A DNA stretch of 64,000 nt from Paenibacillus thalictri (GCF_004307995.1 NZ_SIRE01000006.1:310001-374000); one strand, 5' to 3'; positions 17,158-27,550 are shown, counted from the stretch's first letter. Made by a program: numbers and translations. The notes: generated by a model not told the origin, from the letters alone.

Positions 17158-18588
17158 TTAACGGGAATATCTTCCTATGCTCTCCTGCCGTTTCCGTTTA
17201 TTGCCGATTGAATAGCGAAGCAGTTTGTATAGGCATCCCCCACAAGCAACAATGACAGTGATGATGCCCATCGACAACCACACATTCATCCCCGATGTGC
17301 GGATCCACTCAAGCCAAATATACAACCCGGCAAGGGTAATAAATAAAGTCGGCACGGTCAACATAATTCCCGCTTTGAAGTAGCCGCCCCACGTAATTTT
17401 CACTCCTTTGCGTGAAAGTACGTGCAGCCAAAGCAGCGTGGCCAGCGAACCGATCGGCGTAATTTTCGGTCCCAAATCGCACCCGATCACATTGGCGTAA
17501 ATTAAAGCTTCCCGAATAACGCCTTGCGTATCGGTTCCCTGAACCGCCAGCGCACCAATCATCACGGTCGGCAAATTGTTCATTACCGAAGAGAGGATTG
17601 CTGCGATAAAGCCCATGCCAACGGACGCAGCGAACAAACCTTGATCCGCCACCGCTTGAATGACTCGCCCCAACAGATCGGTCAATCCGGCGTTCCTCAG
17701 CCCGTACACCACTACGTACATCCCAATGGAAAAAATGACAATCGACCAAGGGGCTTCCTGGATCACGCGGTTTGTCTCGACACTTTTACTGCGCCGGGCG
17801 GCGGCAATAAGCATAATCGCCGCGGCTCCGGCTACAACCGATACGGGAATATGAATAAGCGGACTCGTAAAATAAGCGATCATCAATATCGCCAAAATCA
17901 CCCACGATAGTTTAAAGAGCTTCCAGTCCTTGATCGCCTCGGACGGCTTTTTGACATCGCCGATTTCGTACAACCGCGGGATGCTTTTTCGATAAAACCA
18001 ATACAATACAAGCAGGCTCGCCGCCAAAGAAAACAAGTTGGGGATGATCATCCGGCTGGCATATTGTGCAAAACCGATGCCGAAATAGTCCGCCGAGACG
18101 ATATTAACCAGATTGCTGATGACAAACGGCAGCGAAGTCGTATCCGCAATAAAGCCGCCGGCCATAATAAACGGCATGATCATTTTTTGCTCGAACTTTA
18201 GCGCCCTCACCATAGCAAGCACAATCGGCGTCAATATGAGCGCCGCCCCGTCGTTCGCAAACAACCCCGAAACGACCGCCCCAAGCACGACCGCATAAAT
18301 AAACATCAGCCTGCCGTTTCCTTTGGCAAACCTTGCCACGTGCAGCGCGGCCCATTCGAACATGCCGATTTCATCCAGCATCAGCGATATGAGAATGATG
18401 CCGACAAACGCGAGCGTTGCGTTCCAGACAATGCCGGTTACCGCACCGACATCGGCCAAGCTGACCACGCCAAAAGTAAGCGCCAAAACCGCGCCGCCAC
18501 AAGCGGACCAGCCGATCCCAAGTCCTTTCGGCTGCCAAATGACGAAGGTTAAGGTTACGATAAAAATAAAGATAGCTATGATGGACAT
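17158..18588 (-). CDS. arsB: ArsB-type arsenite efflux / ion transporter superfamily membrane protein
   Basis: Protein of 476 residues with about 12 membrane helices. It matches ArsB of the ion-transporter superfamily: [13 protein letters not shown] near the start, the [21 protein letters not shown] helix, [17 protein letters not shown] [36 protein letters not shown], and in the second half [13 protein letters not shown] and [21 protein letters not shown]. ArsB extrudes arsenite and antimonite, alone or with ArsA. The ATG at 18588 follows ACCGGAGG. No arsR, arsC or arsA is nearby, which is unusual for an arsenic resistance gene, so a relative with another anion cannot be excluded. Terminators lie on both sides. 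Confidence 0.88.
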   Translation of the reverse strand: MSIIAIFIFIVTLTFVIWQPKGLGIGWSACGGAVLALTFGVVSLADVGAVTGIVWNATLAFVGIILISLMLDEIGMFEWAALHVARFAKGNGRLMFIYAVVLGAVVSGLFANDGAALILTPIVLAMVRALKFEQKMIMPFIMAGGFIADTTSLPFVISNLVNIVSADYFGIGFAQYASRMIIPNLFSLAASLLVLYWFYRKSIPRLYEIGDVKKPSEAIKDWKLFKLSWVILAILMIAYFTSPLIHIPVSVVAGAAAIMLIAAARRSKSVETNRVIQEAPWSIVIFSIGMYVVVYGLRNAGLTDLLGRVIQAVADQGLFAASVGMGFIAAILSSVMNNLPTVMIGALAVQGTDTQGVIREALIYANVIGCDLGPKITPIGSLATLLWLHVLSRKGVKITWGGYFKAGIMLTVPTLFITLAGLYIWLEWIRTSGMNVWLSMGIITVIVACGGCLYKLLRYSIGNKRKRQESIGRYSR

Positions 18589-18769
18589 GATGCCTCCGGT
18601 TGATTAGTTGAAACTATTTACGTATGTTTTAAATTGCTTGGCCCAATGCGACATGCTTATTGTAGCAGGCAATGAAGTAAAAATACATCCCCAAAAACAA
18701 ATGGCAAGTTGTCATGTTATACGTGCCGCTGACCCATTTGAACCAGTTGCGTCATAATCTAATTTTCAT

Positions 18770-18811
18770 AAAAAGCAGCCTCACTTGCTTTAAGGGCAAA
18801 TGAGGCTGTTT
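18770..18811 (-). terminator. Terminator of the RCC1-repeat gene
   Basis: AGCCTCA-c-TTGC (18777-18788) pairs with GCAA-a-TGAGGCT (18796-18807) around a 7-nt loop; on the minus strand GC and five T follow. The core resembles the terminator at 17042-17118, so arsB is flanked by related hairpins. Confidence 0.8.
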
Positions 18812-18833
18812 GTACATAATAATGAATCCTTTT

Positions 18834-20189
18834 TTACTTCTGAGAAGCAGAAATTCCCTTCACCGGCTTGGGAGTCAGCTCGATCGCTTGACCTTCGCTT
18901 CCCAATTGGCCATACATGTTGGTCCCCCATGCATAGATGGTTCCATCCATGCCCAGCGCGATGCTGGCATAAGTTCCAGCGGCAATCTGGCTTGCTTTCA
19001 GACCGGTGACCTGTACCGGCTCGTTCCGGTGCTGCTTAAGCTCGTTTCCAAGCTGTCCGTAGCTGTCGGAGCCCCAAGACCAGACGGTCCCGTCGCTCTT
19101 AAGTGCCAAACTGTAATAAGCACCTGCCGAGATGGCAACCACATCAGCAAGTCCCTTAACCTGAACGGGTGCAAGACGTTCCACATTGGTTCCGTCGCCG
19201 AGTTGCCCCATGCTGTTCTGTCCCCAAGACCAGACCGTTCCATCGTTCAGCAGTGCCAGGCTGTGGTCAGTCCCGGCAGATATCGCTTTGGCACCATGAA
19301 TGGTGCTCAACTTAACCGGAGCTGCGCTCGGCGTCTTGGTCCCGTCCCCAAGCTGTCCTTTGTCGTTTTCCCCCCAAGACCATACACTTCCGTCTTTGCT
19401 AAGAGCCAAGTTATGTTTTGCCGCCGCAGTAATCGCCGCAATGTTTTGCAAACCTGCAATCTGACCTGGCTTGGACGGTCGTTTGTCTCCGCGGAAACTC
19501 TTATCTCCGAACGCGCTGAACCCCCAGGACCAGACCGTTCCGTCTTGCTTTAATGCTAGTGAATGTGACGCTCCTGCCGCAATGGCGGCAATGCCGCTCA
19601 AAGCGGGAACTTGAACGGGCTCCTTGCGATTTTCTGACGTGCCGTCGCCAAGCTGCCCGTAATGATTGCTTCCCCAAGCCCATACGTTTCCGCTTTGGCT
19701 AAGCAATAAGTTATGGCTGCCGGTCACGATGGCAGATGCCGTTTCAAGGCTATATACCTGCTTCGGAACGGAAGCTTCTTTGTCACCCGCTTTGCCGCCC
19801 CAGGACCATACAGCGCCTGCTCCGTCAATAAACAGGCTGCGATCCGTCCCCATGCTGATGCGGCCGCTATACGTAGAATACGTTACCGTCGTTACCGCCG
19901 CAGGATTTATCTGCGGTTGAACAGGCGGCGCGAAGAAAACTGCCGGCACTTCATTCGCAGTTCCGTAGGTAGCGGAAGAAATTGAATCGTACGATTGCGA
20001 CGTTCCGTAAACCGAAGAAGTCACATTGGCAGCGTAAGAGGTCGAAAGATGCGAAATATGGGCATTGTATGTAGATATCCCGCCTTGACTTTCACTGCTG
20101 GTCAAGCTATCCGCACCGTAACCGAAAGACGAGTTCATCAGCAGCATTACAGTACTGCAAAGCCACAGCGCTTTATTTTGTCTACGCAA
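18834..20189 (-). CDS. Secreted RCC1-repeat beta-propeller protein
   Basis: Protein of 451 residues: signal peptide (about 1-25), a Ser/Thr/Tyr-rich low-complexity stretch (about 30-105), then about seven RCC1 repeats of roughly 50 residues, enough for one seven-bladed propeller. Repeats show the pattern HSLAL-x-x-DGTVWSWG followed by N-x-x-GQLGDGT. Bacterial members are surface or secreted binding proteins of unknown ligand. The TTG at 20189 is chosen because AGGAGG lies 10 bases before it; a TTG three codons upstream is too close. It lies 32 bp after the SLH-collagen gene on the same strand, so both probably belong to one surface locus. Confidence 0.88.
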   Translation of the reverse strand: MRRQNKALWLCSTVMLLMNSSFGYGADSLTSSESQGGISTYNAHISHLSTSYAANVTSSVYGTSQSYDSISSATYGTANEVPAVFFAPPVQPQINPAAVTTVTYSTYSGRISMGTDRSLFIDGAGAVWSWGGKAGDKEASVPKQVYSLETASAIVTGSHNLLLSQSGNVWAWGSNHYGQLGDGTSENRKEPVQVPALSGIAAIAAGASHSLALKQDGTVWSWGFSAFGDKSFRGDKRPSKPGQIAGLQNIAAITAAAKHNLALSKDGSVWSWGENDKGQLGDGTKTPSAAPVKLSTIHGAKAISAGTDHSLALLNDGTVWSWGQNSMGQLGDGTNVERLAPVQVKGLADVVAISAGAYYSLALKSDGTVWSWGSDSYGQLGNELKQHRNEPVQVTGLKASQIAAGTYASIALGMDGTIYAWGTNMYGQLGSEGQAIELTPKPVKGISASQK

Positions 20190-20221
20190 TTGCGCCAATC
20201 CTCCTTTCCGCTAGACAATAT

Positions 20222-22279
20222 TTAGTCGATACTGACACCTGCGCTTGCATTACCTGCTAGCGAATTGACCAAAGATAATCCAGTAGCAGTTGCGGAAAAC
20301 ACCATAAGCAGGCGATCTCCTGCAGTAACGGGAATGCTCAAGCCTGTAGTTAAACCGCTGGTTACCGTACCAATACTCAGTACGCCTGTAAATGGAGGAG
20401 CTAACGTTACAATTGCGCCAGGAATCGCAGTAAAACTATTATTACTAACCCCTGAACTAACACTAAATAATTGTGCCGTCAATGTGATCGTGGATCCTAC
20501 CAATGACAACGCAGTAGTATTGCTAAAGAATGCTGCAACTGATGTGATCGTCCCACTGCGTGGAACAGTAAAAGCATAATATATCGGTTTACCGGATGCA
20601 TTGTTTAGGTCAATAGTCCCGCCCGATATGGTGACAGAATCGGTGCCATTATTATTGCCGAATCCAATTAAGCCCACACTGCCAGTCAAACCGCCAGCTA
20701 TTGTTGAAATAGTTATGGGAGAACCGGAAGCAAACGGAATAATCGCTCCGGCTCCGGTGGCACCAGTAGCTCCCGTGGCTCCGGTTGCACCTGTCGCTCC
20801 GGTGGCACCTGTTGGGCCAGTTGGACCGATATCCCCTGTCGCTCCGGTGGCACCTGTTGGGCCTGTCGGACCGATATCTCCCGTGGCTCCGGTTGCGCCA
20901 GTAGGGCCGGTGGCACCTGTCGCTCCGGTTGGGCCAGTTACTCCGTCCGCTCCGGTGGCACCAGTGGCTCCCGTAGGGCCGGTGACACCTGCCGCTCCTG
21001 TTGCACCAGTGGCTCCCGTGATACCCGTTGCCCCAGTCGGGCCAGCTACACCTGTCGCTCCAGTTACACCTTGTATCCCTTGCAGACCCTGTGCTCCTGT
21101 GGCACCTACTGCTCCATTGGCCCCCGCAGCTCCTGTCGCTCCGGTTGCACCTGTCACTCCCGGTTCACCCTGCGGACCGACCGGACCTTGAATCCCCATG
21201 GAACCGCCGGATCCCGACGGTCCTGACGGCCCGGTATCCCCTTTGTCTCCTTTTTCACCCTTCTCGCCCTTTTCGCCTTGAGCTCCGGCTGGTCCCGCCG
21301 GGCCTTGCGGACCTGCTGGTCCGACTGACGTCGATTCGCCTTGTACCCCGGCAGGCGGTTGGGTTTGCGGTTGGGTTGCAGCAGTGCCCGGCAGTTCGAT
21401 CAAGTAAGCAAAGCCATCTTTATGCACCACGGAAACAAGTTGACCTACTTTAAGCGCGTCGAAGTTCTGAGGTTGGGCCGAATTTTTATCGTAATATTGA
21501 GTGCTTGCAATAAGTACAAATTTTTGAGAATCGGCGCCTGCGGTTACAGTCACGCTATTCTTGTCAAATGCGGACAAAATGCCGTTCATAACCGTATTGG
21601 ACAGCTTTACGGAAGTGTCCGTATTTCCGCTGCTAATGTAAGGCAACGCGTTGCTTAAAACCGCGGCCATCTGAGCCCGGGTAATTAAATCCTTCGGTTT
21701 AAAATTGTTATCCGCAAAACCTTCAACGATCTTCAAGCTTGCCGCTGCATTGACATATCCCCGCAGAGAAGGCGTAATATCCGAAGTATCTTTAAATACC
21801 CCGGTGTTACCTGCGAGTCGTTCCGCATCGGCCTGACGACCAATTGCACGGATAATAACCTTAGTTGCCCACTCTCTGCTGGCAGGCTGCTGTCCCCAAA
21901 TACCGGAAGATGACGACTCATCTTGAACGGTAAGCAGACCTTTTTTCATCGCCAAGGAAACGGCGGATTTGGCCCAATCATCGGCTGTTAATGCCGGATT
22001 TGCCGAAGTTTCTTGAGCCGCTTCTTTTTCCAGTCCCAATAGGCGGATAAGCATAAGCACCGTTTCTTGCTTAGTCACGTCGCTTTGCGGATTAAACATG
22101 CCCGCATTGTCGCCGGCGATAATATCAAGCAGCGCCAATTTGGTTATGTACTTCGTAGCCCAAGGGGCTGTATCGGTATCTTTGAAGTCGGGTGTCGCCG
22201 CCGAGGCGATTTGCGTTGCCGGGGATAATGAGACGAGCAGTGCCATGGCTGCTGACGATTTTTTGATTTGATATCGCAT
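20222..22279 (-). CDS. SLH-domain collagen-like protein with BclB-type C-terminal domain
   Basis: Protein of 685 residues. Order: signal peptide (1-28), three S-layer-homology domains (about 30-90, 90-160, 160-225; the third reads [27 protein letters not shown]), a small linker domain (about 228-298), a collagen-like Gly-X-Y stretch (about 319-508) ending in GATGPTG-type triplets, and a C-terminal domain (about 509-685) beginning [15 protein letters not shown] that matches the BclB/exosporium C-terminal domain. The SLH part should anchor it to cell-wall polysaccharide, the collagen part to form a trimeric stalk, and the end a globular tip. Threonines in the stalk are likely glycosylation sites. 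ATG at 22279 with AGGAGG; a longer upstream frame lacks a ribosome site. Confidence 0.93.
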   Translation of the reverse strand: MRYQIKKSSAAMALLVSLSPATQIASAATPDFKDTDTAPWATKYITKLALLDIIAGDNAGMFNPQSDVTKQETVLMLIRLLGLEKEAAQETSANPALTADDWAKSAVSLAMKKGLLTVQDESSSSGIWGQQPASREWATKVIIRAIGRQADAERLAGNTGVFKDTSDITPSLRGYVNAAASLKIVEGFADNNFKPKDLITRAQMAAVLSNALPYISSGNTDTSVKLSNTVMNGILSAFDKNSVTVTAGADSQKFVLIASTQYYDKNSAQPQNFDALKVGQLVSVVHKDGFAYLIELPGTAATQPQTQPPAGVQGESTSVGPAGPQGPAGPAGAQGEKGEKGEKGDKGDTGPSGPSGSGGSMGIQGPVGPQGEPGVTGATGATGAAGANGAVGATGAQGLQGIQGVTGATGVAGPTGATGITGATGATGAAGVTGPTGATGATGADGVTGPTGATGATGPTGATGATGDIGPTGPTGATGATGDIGPTGPTGATGATGATGATGATGATGAGAIIPFASGSPITISTIAGGLTGSVGLIGFGNNNGTDSVTISGGTIDLNNASGKPIYYAFTVPRSGTITSVAAFFSNTTALSLVGSTITLTAQLFSVSSGVSNNSFTAIPGAIVTLAPPFTGVLSIGTVTSGLTTGLSIPVTAGDRLLMVFSATATGLSLVNSLAGNASAGVSID
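20759..21163 (-). repeat. Tandem 9-bp-based repeat coding for Gly-X-Thr triplets
   Basis: GC-rich short tandem repeat inside the collagen-like gene coding [13 protein letters not shown] triplets, with two near-identical longer units (about 20815-20890) containing [15 protein letters not shown]. Such tracts change length by slippage or recombination. Confidence 0.85.
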
Positions 22280-22642
22280 TTCATGCCTCCTAAAAATTAT
22301 TGATAGAGAAAGATAACATCGCCATGAATCATAAGACTTAAGACCTAATTCCTCCCAAGCAGCGGCTCCATGTCCACATTGTTCAGAGCCCTCTTCATCC
22401 CCCTTAAGAACCAGCAACTTTACTACAGTGTAAAATAATATCACAAATTTAGTCGCATGAAATATAAAAAATGATTAAATTTGACGTTTTGTATAATAAT
22501 TCACATAATGATGTTCTATTAGTTTCCCAAAATATTTGATAAGATTAGTTCAATAGGATTATCAATCGACTGATACTTTGGGGGAAATTGCGGATTACTT
22601 GCAAACTTCTCGATTTTACAATACAGAATGGAGATTGTTCCG

Positions 22643-24457
22643 ATGACGGATATCGTATTATTTGCGCAGCACATTGAAGCGCTTCAGGAATGCATCGTAA
22701 ATATAAGACTTTCTACCCAGGATCCATACCGGCTTATTGTAGTGTTTGAGGAATCTTCCCCGTTAATCGAACAATGGTTGGCTCAGCAAAAGGATGTCAG
22801 CATTGTTCACTCCAAAAAAGGAGCCGGTGTTGCTGCCGCATACAATCTCGGGGCAGCTGCCGCCGTCTCATCTCACATTGTACTGATGCGCGAATATATG
22901 TATGTGAGCGAAGGTTGGCTCAGCAAATTAAACGAATGCTTTGAGCAGCACAAGCAGGCGGCTATGGTAGGGCCGGTCAGCAACTCCGTCAGCGGCGCGC
23001 AAAATTATCCGTTAATGACGGAAAATCCGAAGGTTGTGCATTATTACACCAGCAGCTTGAGCATGACCAAAGGCCGTTTTAAGCGCGTGCCGCGGCTCTT
23101 AAGCCATCTCATTATGATCCGGAAGGAAGCTTTTGACCGTTTGGGCGGCTTTGACGAAAGATTTGAGAAGGAAACTTACGAAGACGATGATTTGTGCTAC
23201 CGTGCATTACAAGAAGGTCTCGAGCTTTATGCGGCTGAAAACTGCTTTGTTCGTTACGAACGGAAATTCGGCGAATATGCCGACAATCTGTCATCGTATG
23301 GTCAGCAGCTTACTAGGAACCGGGCGATAGCTTTTGAGAAATGGGGTTTAGATTTATCCGGGGAGCTCAGCTCCTGGAAAAAACCGATTACGATAAGTCT
23401 CTGCATGATCGTTAAAAACGAAGAAAATACGTTGGAGCGCTGCCTTTCAAGCGTCCAAGGAATCGCCGATGAAATTGTCATCGTGGATACCGGCTCTACA
23501 GACCGCACCAAAGAAATTGCCAGCCGTTTTACCGACTGCATCTACGATTTCATATGGATCGACGATTTTTCCGCCGCACGCAATTATGCTTTTGCACAGG
23601 CAACACAGGAGTATATTTTATGGCTTGATGCCGACGACGTATTATTGGAACAGGATGCCGTCAAACTTCGTGCTCTAAAGCAAGCTTTGGTATGGGATAC
23701 CGACGCCGTTTCGATGCATTACAATTTGTCCTTCGACGAAGCGGGCAACGTAAGCTCCAGCTTGCGCAGAAACAGGCTGGTGAAGCGATCCAACGGATTT
23801 CGCTGGATCGGCTTTATTCATGAATATTTGCAGGTTTACGGAAAAATCGAATACGCCGATATTGCCGTTACGCATGACCGGAAACATACGCAATCTTCGC
23901 GAAATCTCCATGTTTACGAGCAAAAAGAAAAGGAGAACCTGCACTTTTCCACAAGAGATTTGTACTATTATGCAAACGAGCTGTTCGACCATGAGCTCTG
24001 GGAGCGGTCATTGCATAAATACGAGGAGTTTCTGAATCGGGCAGACGGGTGGATCGAAGACAGAATTAATGCCTGCGGTCGTGCAGGCGATTGTTTGGAG
24101 AAGCTCGGGAGAATATTCGAGGCCAAAACCAAAGCGCTGCAATCCTTCGCTTACACGCTGCCCCGTGCGGAAAATTGTTGCAGATTGGGATATTATCATA
24201 TGATGGAAAACGATTATCCGGGAGCCATATATTGGTATAAAACAGCCGTCTCGCTAAGCAAGCCGGATAATCCCCAAGCTTTGATCCAGCATGCCTGCTG
24301 GACGTGGCTGCCCCTTATTCAGCTCTGTGTCTGCTACAGCCGAATTGGCGACAACGAAACGGCAAATCGTTACAACGAACTGGCAGCGGCTTTTATCCCA
24401 AGCGACAGCCGGATTCTACACAATCGCACTTATTTTCAAAGCTTGAAGCAGGCATAA
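22643..24457 (+). CDS. Two-domain family-2 glycosyltransferase
   Basis: Protein of 604 residues. The N-terminal half (about 1-245) has a GT2-like fold with GAGVAAAYNLGAAAAVSSHIVLM and an EDDDLCYRA motif; the middle (about 250-400) is a second GT2 domain of the SunS-like type, starting ISLCMIVKNEENTLERCL and with the nucleotide-sugar DxD site WLDADDVL; the C-terminal part (about 430-600) is helical and TPR-like. ATG at 22643 is chosen because GGAG precedes it by nine bases; an upstream ATG at 22628 overlaps the ribosome site. It is divergent from the SLH-collagen gene, and glycosyltransferases beside collagen-like spore or surface proteins commonly glycosylate them. Confidence 0.9.
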   Translation: MTDIVLFAQHIEALQECIVNIRLSTQDPYRLIVVFEESSPLIEQWLAQQKDVSIVHSKKGAGVAAAYNLGAAAAVSSHIVLMREYMYVSEGWLSKLNECFEQHKQAAMVGPVSNSVSGAQNYPLMTENPKVVHYYTSSLSMTKGRFKRVPRLLSHLIMIRKEAFDRLGGFDERFEKETYEDDDLCYRALQEGLELYAAENCFVRYERKFGEYADNLSSYGQQLTRNRAIAFEKWGLDLSGELSSWKKPITISLCMIVKNEENTLERCLSSVQGIADEIVIVDTGSTDRTKEIASRFTDCIYDFIWIDDFSAARNYAFAQATQEYILWLDADDVLLEQDAVKLRALKQALVWDTDAVSMHYNLSFDEAGNVSSSLRRNRLVKRSNGFRWIGFIHEYLQVYGKIEYADIAVTHDRKHTQSSRNLHVYEQKEKENLHFSTRDLYYYANELFDHELWERSLHKYEEFLNRADGWIEDRINACGRAGDCLEKLGRIFEAKTKALQSFAYTLPRAENCCRLGYYHMMENDYPGAIYWYKTAVSLSKPDNPQALIQHACWTWLPLIQLCVCYSRIGDNETANRYNELAAAFIPSDSRILHNRTYFQSLKQA

Positions 24458-24504
24458 ATACAAAGCCAATAGGCGGCGGCTATCCGGCAAAGCCACTATA
24501 CAAA

Positions 24505-24561
24505 AACAAAACTGCATCCCCTTGTCAGACGTTAGCCGACAAATGGAGATGCAGTATTTTT
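24505..24561. terminator. Bidirectional terminator between the glycosyltransferase and glcF
   Basis: ACTGCATC (24511-24518) pairs with GATGCAGT (24548-24555), with an inner TTGTC/GACAA pair. A T-run follows on the plus strand and an A-rich run precedes on the other side, fitting two convergent genes. Confidence 0.8.
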
Positions 24562-24606
24562 GGGAGAGATTAGCTGTAAGGCATTCCTGAAAAAAGGCGC
24601 CTGGTA

Positions 24607-26043
24607 TTATTTCTTGGCGATCCGCTCATATAAGAAGTCGACAATGTGTACGGCCTGCATCTGTCCCGACATTTGCTCTTTTTCGATGCCAAGCTTCATT
24701 TGCAGCAGGCAGCCTGGATTGCTGGTCAGCAAATACGAAGCTTGCGTATCTTTCACATGCTCCATCTTGTGGTCCAATATTTGCCCCGACATCTCCGCTT
24801 GAATCAAATTATAAATGCCGGCCGATCCGCAGCAGCGGTCGGACTGCTTCAGCTCGACAAACTTCGCATGTTCAACCCGGCTCATCAAATTGCGCGGCGC
24901 GTTCGCTGAACGCATGACGTTGCGCAAATGGCACGAATCCTGGTAGGTGAATACGAGTTCGGAGCTGTCGGCCGTTTGAGAAACACCATTCATTCCGGCT
25001 GATCCGCTGCCTTCCGCGAAAGCCGTGCCCTGACTCCGCTCCGCCGACGCGTCGAATTTCGGTATGCGCCCTTTTTCCAAAATGATCTGGCTAATATCCT
25101 TCACCCGCTGCGCAAACCATGCCGCATCCTGAGCCCATGTTTCATCGTCGTGCAGCAGATGGTCGTATTCGACCAGCAGCGCGCCGCAGCCCCCTGCATT
25201 GGAGATGATGTAATCGACTCCCGCTTCGCGGAATGCGCGAATGTTCGCTTTAGCCAGCTCTTTCGCTTGTCCGGTCTCGCCACTGTGCGCATGAAGCGCT
25301 CCGCAGCACGTCTGATTGTCCGGAATGACCACTTCAAATCCGCATTCGGACAGCAGCTTCACCGTATTCACATTTGTTTCCGTAAACAACACGTCCATGA
25401 TGCAGCCGCGGAACATGCCGACACGGGCAATCTTCTCGCCGACCGCTGGAACGATCGTGCGGCCAAGCTGCTGCACGACGCCTTGCGACGAAGCATCAGG
25501 CAAGATGCGCTCCATCTGCTCCATATGTTTCGGAAACAGCTTCATCACACCTAAGCCGCGGACTGCGGCACGCAAGCCGCTTTTTTGGTATACCTTCAAG
25601 CCAAGTCCGAGCATCCGCATCCGTTTCGGGTGCGGGAACAAGTGTTTAAAAGCAAGCGAACGCGATGCATTGATCCACGCTCTATGCTCCGTATGCTCTT
25701 CGATCGCGTCCCGCGTCTGCTCCAGCAGATGGCCGTATTTGACGTCGGACGGACATACCGGCTCGCAAGCGCGACAGCCGAGACAAAGATCCATCTGATC
25801 TTTGAACTTCTGATCCGGCGCCATATAACCGTCAACAACCGCCTTCATCAAAGCAATCCGCCCGCGCGGCGAAGCCGCTTCCAGTCCGGTTTCCTTAAAC
25901 GTGGGGCAGGCCGGCTGACAAAAGCCGCAACGCATGCAGTTGGTCAACTCGTCGTAATTCAGCGTCAGCTTCATCCGCTCGGCAAGCAGCCGGGAATCGC
26001 CGGACACCTCCTGTTTTGGCATCGTTTGCTGTTGTGAACTCAT
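24607..26043 (-). CDS. glcF: Glycolate oxidase iron-sulfur subunit
   Basis: Protein of 478 residues. Two 4Fe-4S ferredoxin motifs lie near the N-terminus (CMRCGFCQPACP and CLGCRACEPVCP), followed by two CCG domains with TCCGALHAHSG and DRCCGSAGIYNL and a DSCHLRNVMRS stretch. The protein passes electrons from the flavin subunit GlcD to the respiratory chain during oxidation of glycolate to glyoxylate; related proteins act on lactate. The start ATG overlaps the glcD stop by four bases (ATGA), giving translational coupling. An inserted stretch around residues 335-355 (Ser/Gly/Glu-rich) is longer than usual. Confidence 0.93.
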   Translation of the reverse strand: MSSQQQTMPKQEVSGDSRLLAERMKLTLNYDELTNCMRCGFCQPACPTFKETGLEAASPRGRIALMKAVVDGYMAPDQKFKDQMDLCLGCRACEPVCPSDVKYGHLLEQTRDAIEEHTEHRAWINASRSLAFKHLFPHPKRMRMLGLGLKVYQKSGLRAAVRGLGVMKLFPKHMEQMERILPDASSQGVVQQLGRTIVPAVGEKIARVGMFRGCIMDVLFTETNVNTVKLLSECGFEVVIPDNQTCCGALHAHSGETGQAKELAKANIRAFREAGVDYIISNAGGCGALLVEYDHLLHDDETWAQDAAWFAQRVKDISQIILEKGRIPKFDASAERSQGTAFAEGSGSAGMNGVSQTADSSELVFTYQDSCHLRNVMRSANAPRNLMSRVEHAKFVELKQSDRCCGSAGIYNLIQAEMSGQILDHKMEHVKDTQASYLLTSNPGCLLQMKLGIEKEQMSGQMQAVHIVDFLYERIAKK

Positions 26044-27455
26044 CGCTGTACCACCACTCTTTTCCGGGATTGCTTGGCAAACATTTTGCCGGGATTCATG
26101 ATGCCATTAGGGTCAAATGCCCTTTTCACCGATTTCATCAGCTCAATACCCGCAGTACCGACCTTCCATTCCAAATACGGCGCTTTGACTAAGCCCACTC
26201 CGTGTTCGCCGGTAATCGTCCCGCCCAGTTGAATCGCAGCATCGAATATTTCCGCAAACGCTTCTTCGACGCGATGGATCTCATCTTCGTTACGGGCGTC
26301 CGTCGGACATGTCGGATGCAAATTGCCGTCTCCAGCATGACCAAACGTACAGATTTCGAGATTGTATTTTTTTGCGATCCGGTTAATTTCCGTGACCATG
26401 TCGGCAATCCGCGAACGCGGCACGGTGGCATCCTCCAGAATCGTTGTCGGACGGATCCGCGCGAGTGTCGACAAGGCGCTGCGGCGGGCCAACATCAGCT
26501 TATCGGCCTCTTGCGCGTTCTGCGCCACCTTCACTTCGGCTGCCCCTTCTTCATAACAAATGCGGATAATTTGCTCGATGTCGTTCGCAACGACTGTTTC
26601 ATCGCCGCCGTCCTGTTCGATCAGCAAAATCGCGTCCATGTCGAGCGGCAGCCCGATTTTGTTAAAATCCTCCACGACCCGAATCGTCGGGTTGTCCAAA
26701 AACTCCAGCGTGGACGGAATGATCCGGTTGCCCACGATTTGCGACACGGTGCGCGCCGCTTGATTGATGTCTTTGTACATCGCCAGCATCGTCTTTTTGT
26801 ACTTAGGCGCAGGCAGCAGCTTCAGAATCGCTTCCGTCACGATAGCCAGCGTACCTTCCGAACCGACAAGCAGCTTTGTTAGATCGTAACCCGCCACGTC
26901 TTTATACAGCTTGCCGCCGGTGCGGATGATCTCGCCTGAAGGCAGCACCGCTTCCAGCCCGATGACATAATCTTTGGTTGTGCCGTATTTCAAGCCGCGC
27001 AGGCCACCGGCATTTTCCATAATATTGCCGCCGATCGTAGATACCACCATCGAACCCGGATCAGGGGGATAAAAAAGGCCCAGCGCCTCCACTGCCATAT
27101 GCAGCTCTTTCGTATTTAAGCCGGGCTGAACGGTGGCCGTCAAATTGCTCTGATCGATCTCGATCAGCTTGTTCATCCGGTTCATCACCATGATGATGCC
27201 GCCTTCAACGGCCACCGTGCCGCCGCACAAATTGCTGCCCGCCCCCCGGCCGATCACCGGAATGCGCTGCTCGTTGCATAAGCGTAAAATTGCCGACACC
27301 TGCTCGGCCGACGACGGATAGATCACACCGTCCGGCAGCGCTTGCACCATCGGCGTAGCATCATATGAATGCGCTATAAGCGACTCCGGATCGTTGCGAA
27401 AATTCGCTTCGCCTACAATTTTGCGAAGCTGCCCCACAGTAACTTCCGTTAACAT
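26040..27455 (-). CDS. glcD: Glycolate oxidase FAD-binding subunit
   Basis: Protein of 471 residues. The FAD-binding PCMH domain (about 35-215) carries VIGRGAGSNLCGGTVAVEGGI and the MENAGGLRGLKYG stretch; the C-terminal FAD-oxidase domain ends with the conserved FGHAGDGNLHP and GEHGVG motifs. It oxidises glycolate (or a related 2-hydroxyacid) and feeds electrons to GlcF. ATG at 27455 is chosen because GGAGG sits six bases before it; a longer frame from 27488 lacks a ribosome site. No third subunit GlcE is present here, as in Bacillus-type two-gene glcDF. A FadR-family regulator is divergent. Confidence 0.94.
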   Translation of the reverse strand: MLTEVTVGQLRKIVGEANFRNDPESLIAHSYDATPMVQALPDGVIYPSSAEQVSAILRLCNEQRIPVIGRGAGSNLCGGTVAVEGGIIMVMNRMNKLIEIDQSNLTATVQPGLNTKELHMAVEALGLFYPPDPGSMVVSTIGGNIMENAGGLRGLKYGTTKDYVIGLEAVLPSGEIIRTGGKLYKDVAGYDLTKLLVGSEGTLAIVTEAILKLLPAPKYKKTMLAMYKDINQAARTVSQIVGNRIIPSTLEFLDNPTIRVVEDFNKIGLPLDMDAILLIEQDGGDETVVANDIEQIIRICYEEGAAEVKVAQNAQEADKLMLARRSALSTLARIRPTTILEDATVPRSRIADMVTEINRIAKKYNLEICTFGHAGDGNLHPTCPTDARNEDEIHRVEEAFAEIFDAAIQLGGTITGEHGVGLVKAPYLEWKVGTAGIELMKSVKRAFDPNGIMNPGKMFAKQSRKRVVVQR

Positions 27456-27492
27456 ACCGCACCTCCATGATATGTAAAACTTTTTCAAAATT

Positions 27493-27511
27493 TCATCAGG
27501 TCATCTGATGA
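27493..27511. promoter_or_regulatory. Likely operator for the FadR-type regulator
   Basis: TCATCAG-gtcat-CTGATGA, a perfect 7-bp inverted repeat with 5-nt spacer, in the divergent region. It lies 38 bp before glcD and just downstream of its likely -10 box, a position suited to repression. Confidence 0.65.
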
Positions 27512-27521
27512 CTTTACACCG

Positions 27522-27550
27522 ATTATACGTTATCATTAAATTATTGTATA
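27522..27550 (-). promoter_or_regulatory. Likely promoter of glcDF
   Basis: On the minus strand TATACA (27550-27545), 17-bp spacer, perfect TATAAT (27527-27522). The transcription start would fall at or next to the inverted repeat at 27493-27511. Confidence 0.5.

Noticed and set aside
20759..21163. Regular short repeats that might be a CRISPR array
   Set aside because: The repeats are contiguous coding triplets of a collagen-like protein with no spacers.
20601..21191. Plus-strand frame coding Ala-Pro-Val repeats
   Set aside because: It is the antisense of the collagen triplet repeat, which forces an open frame.
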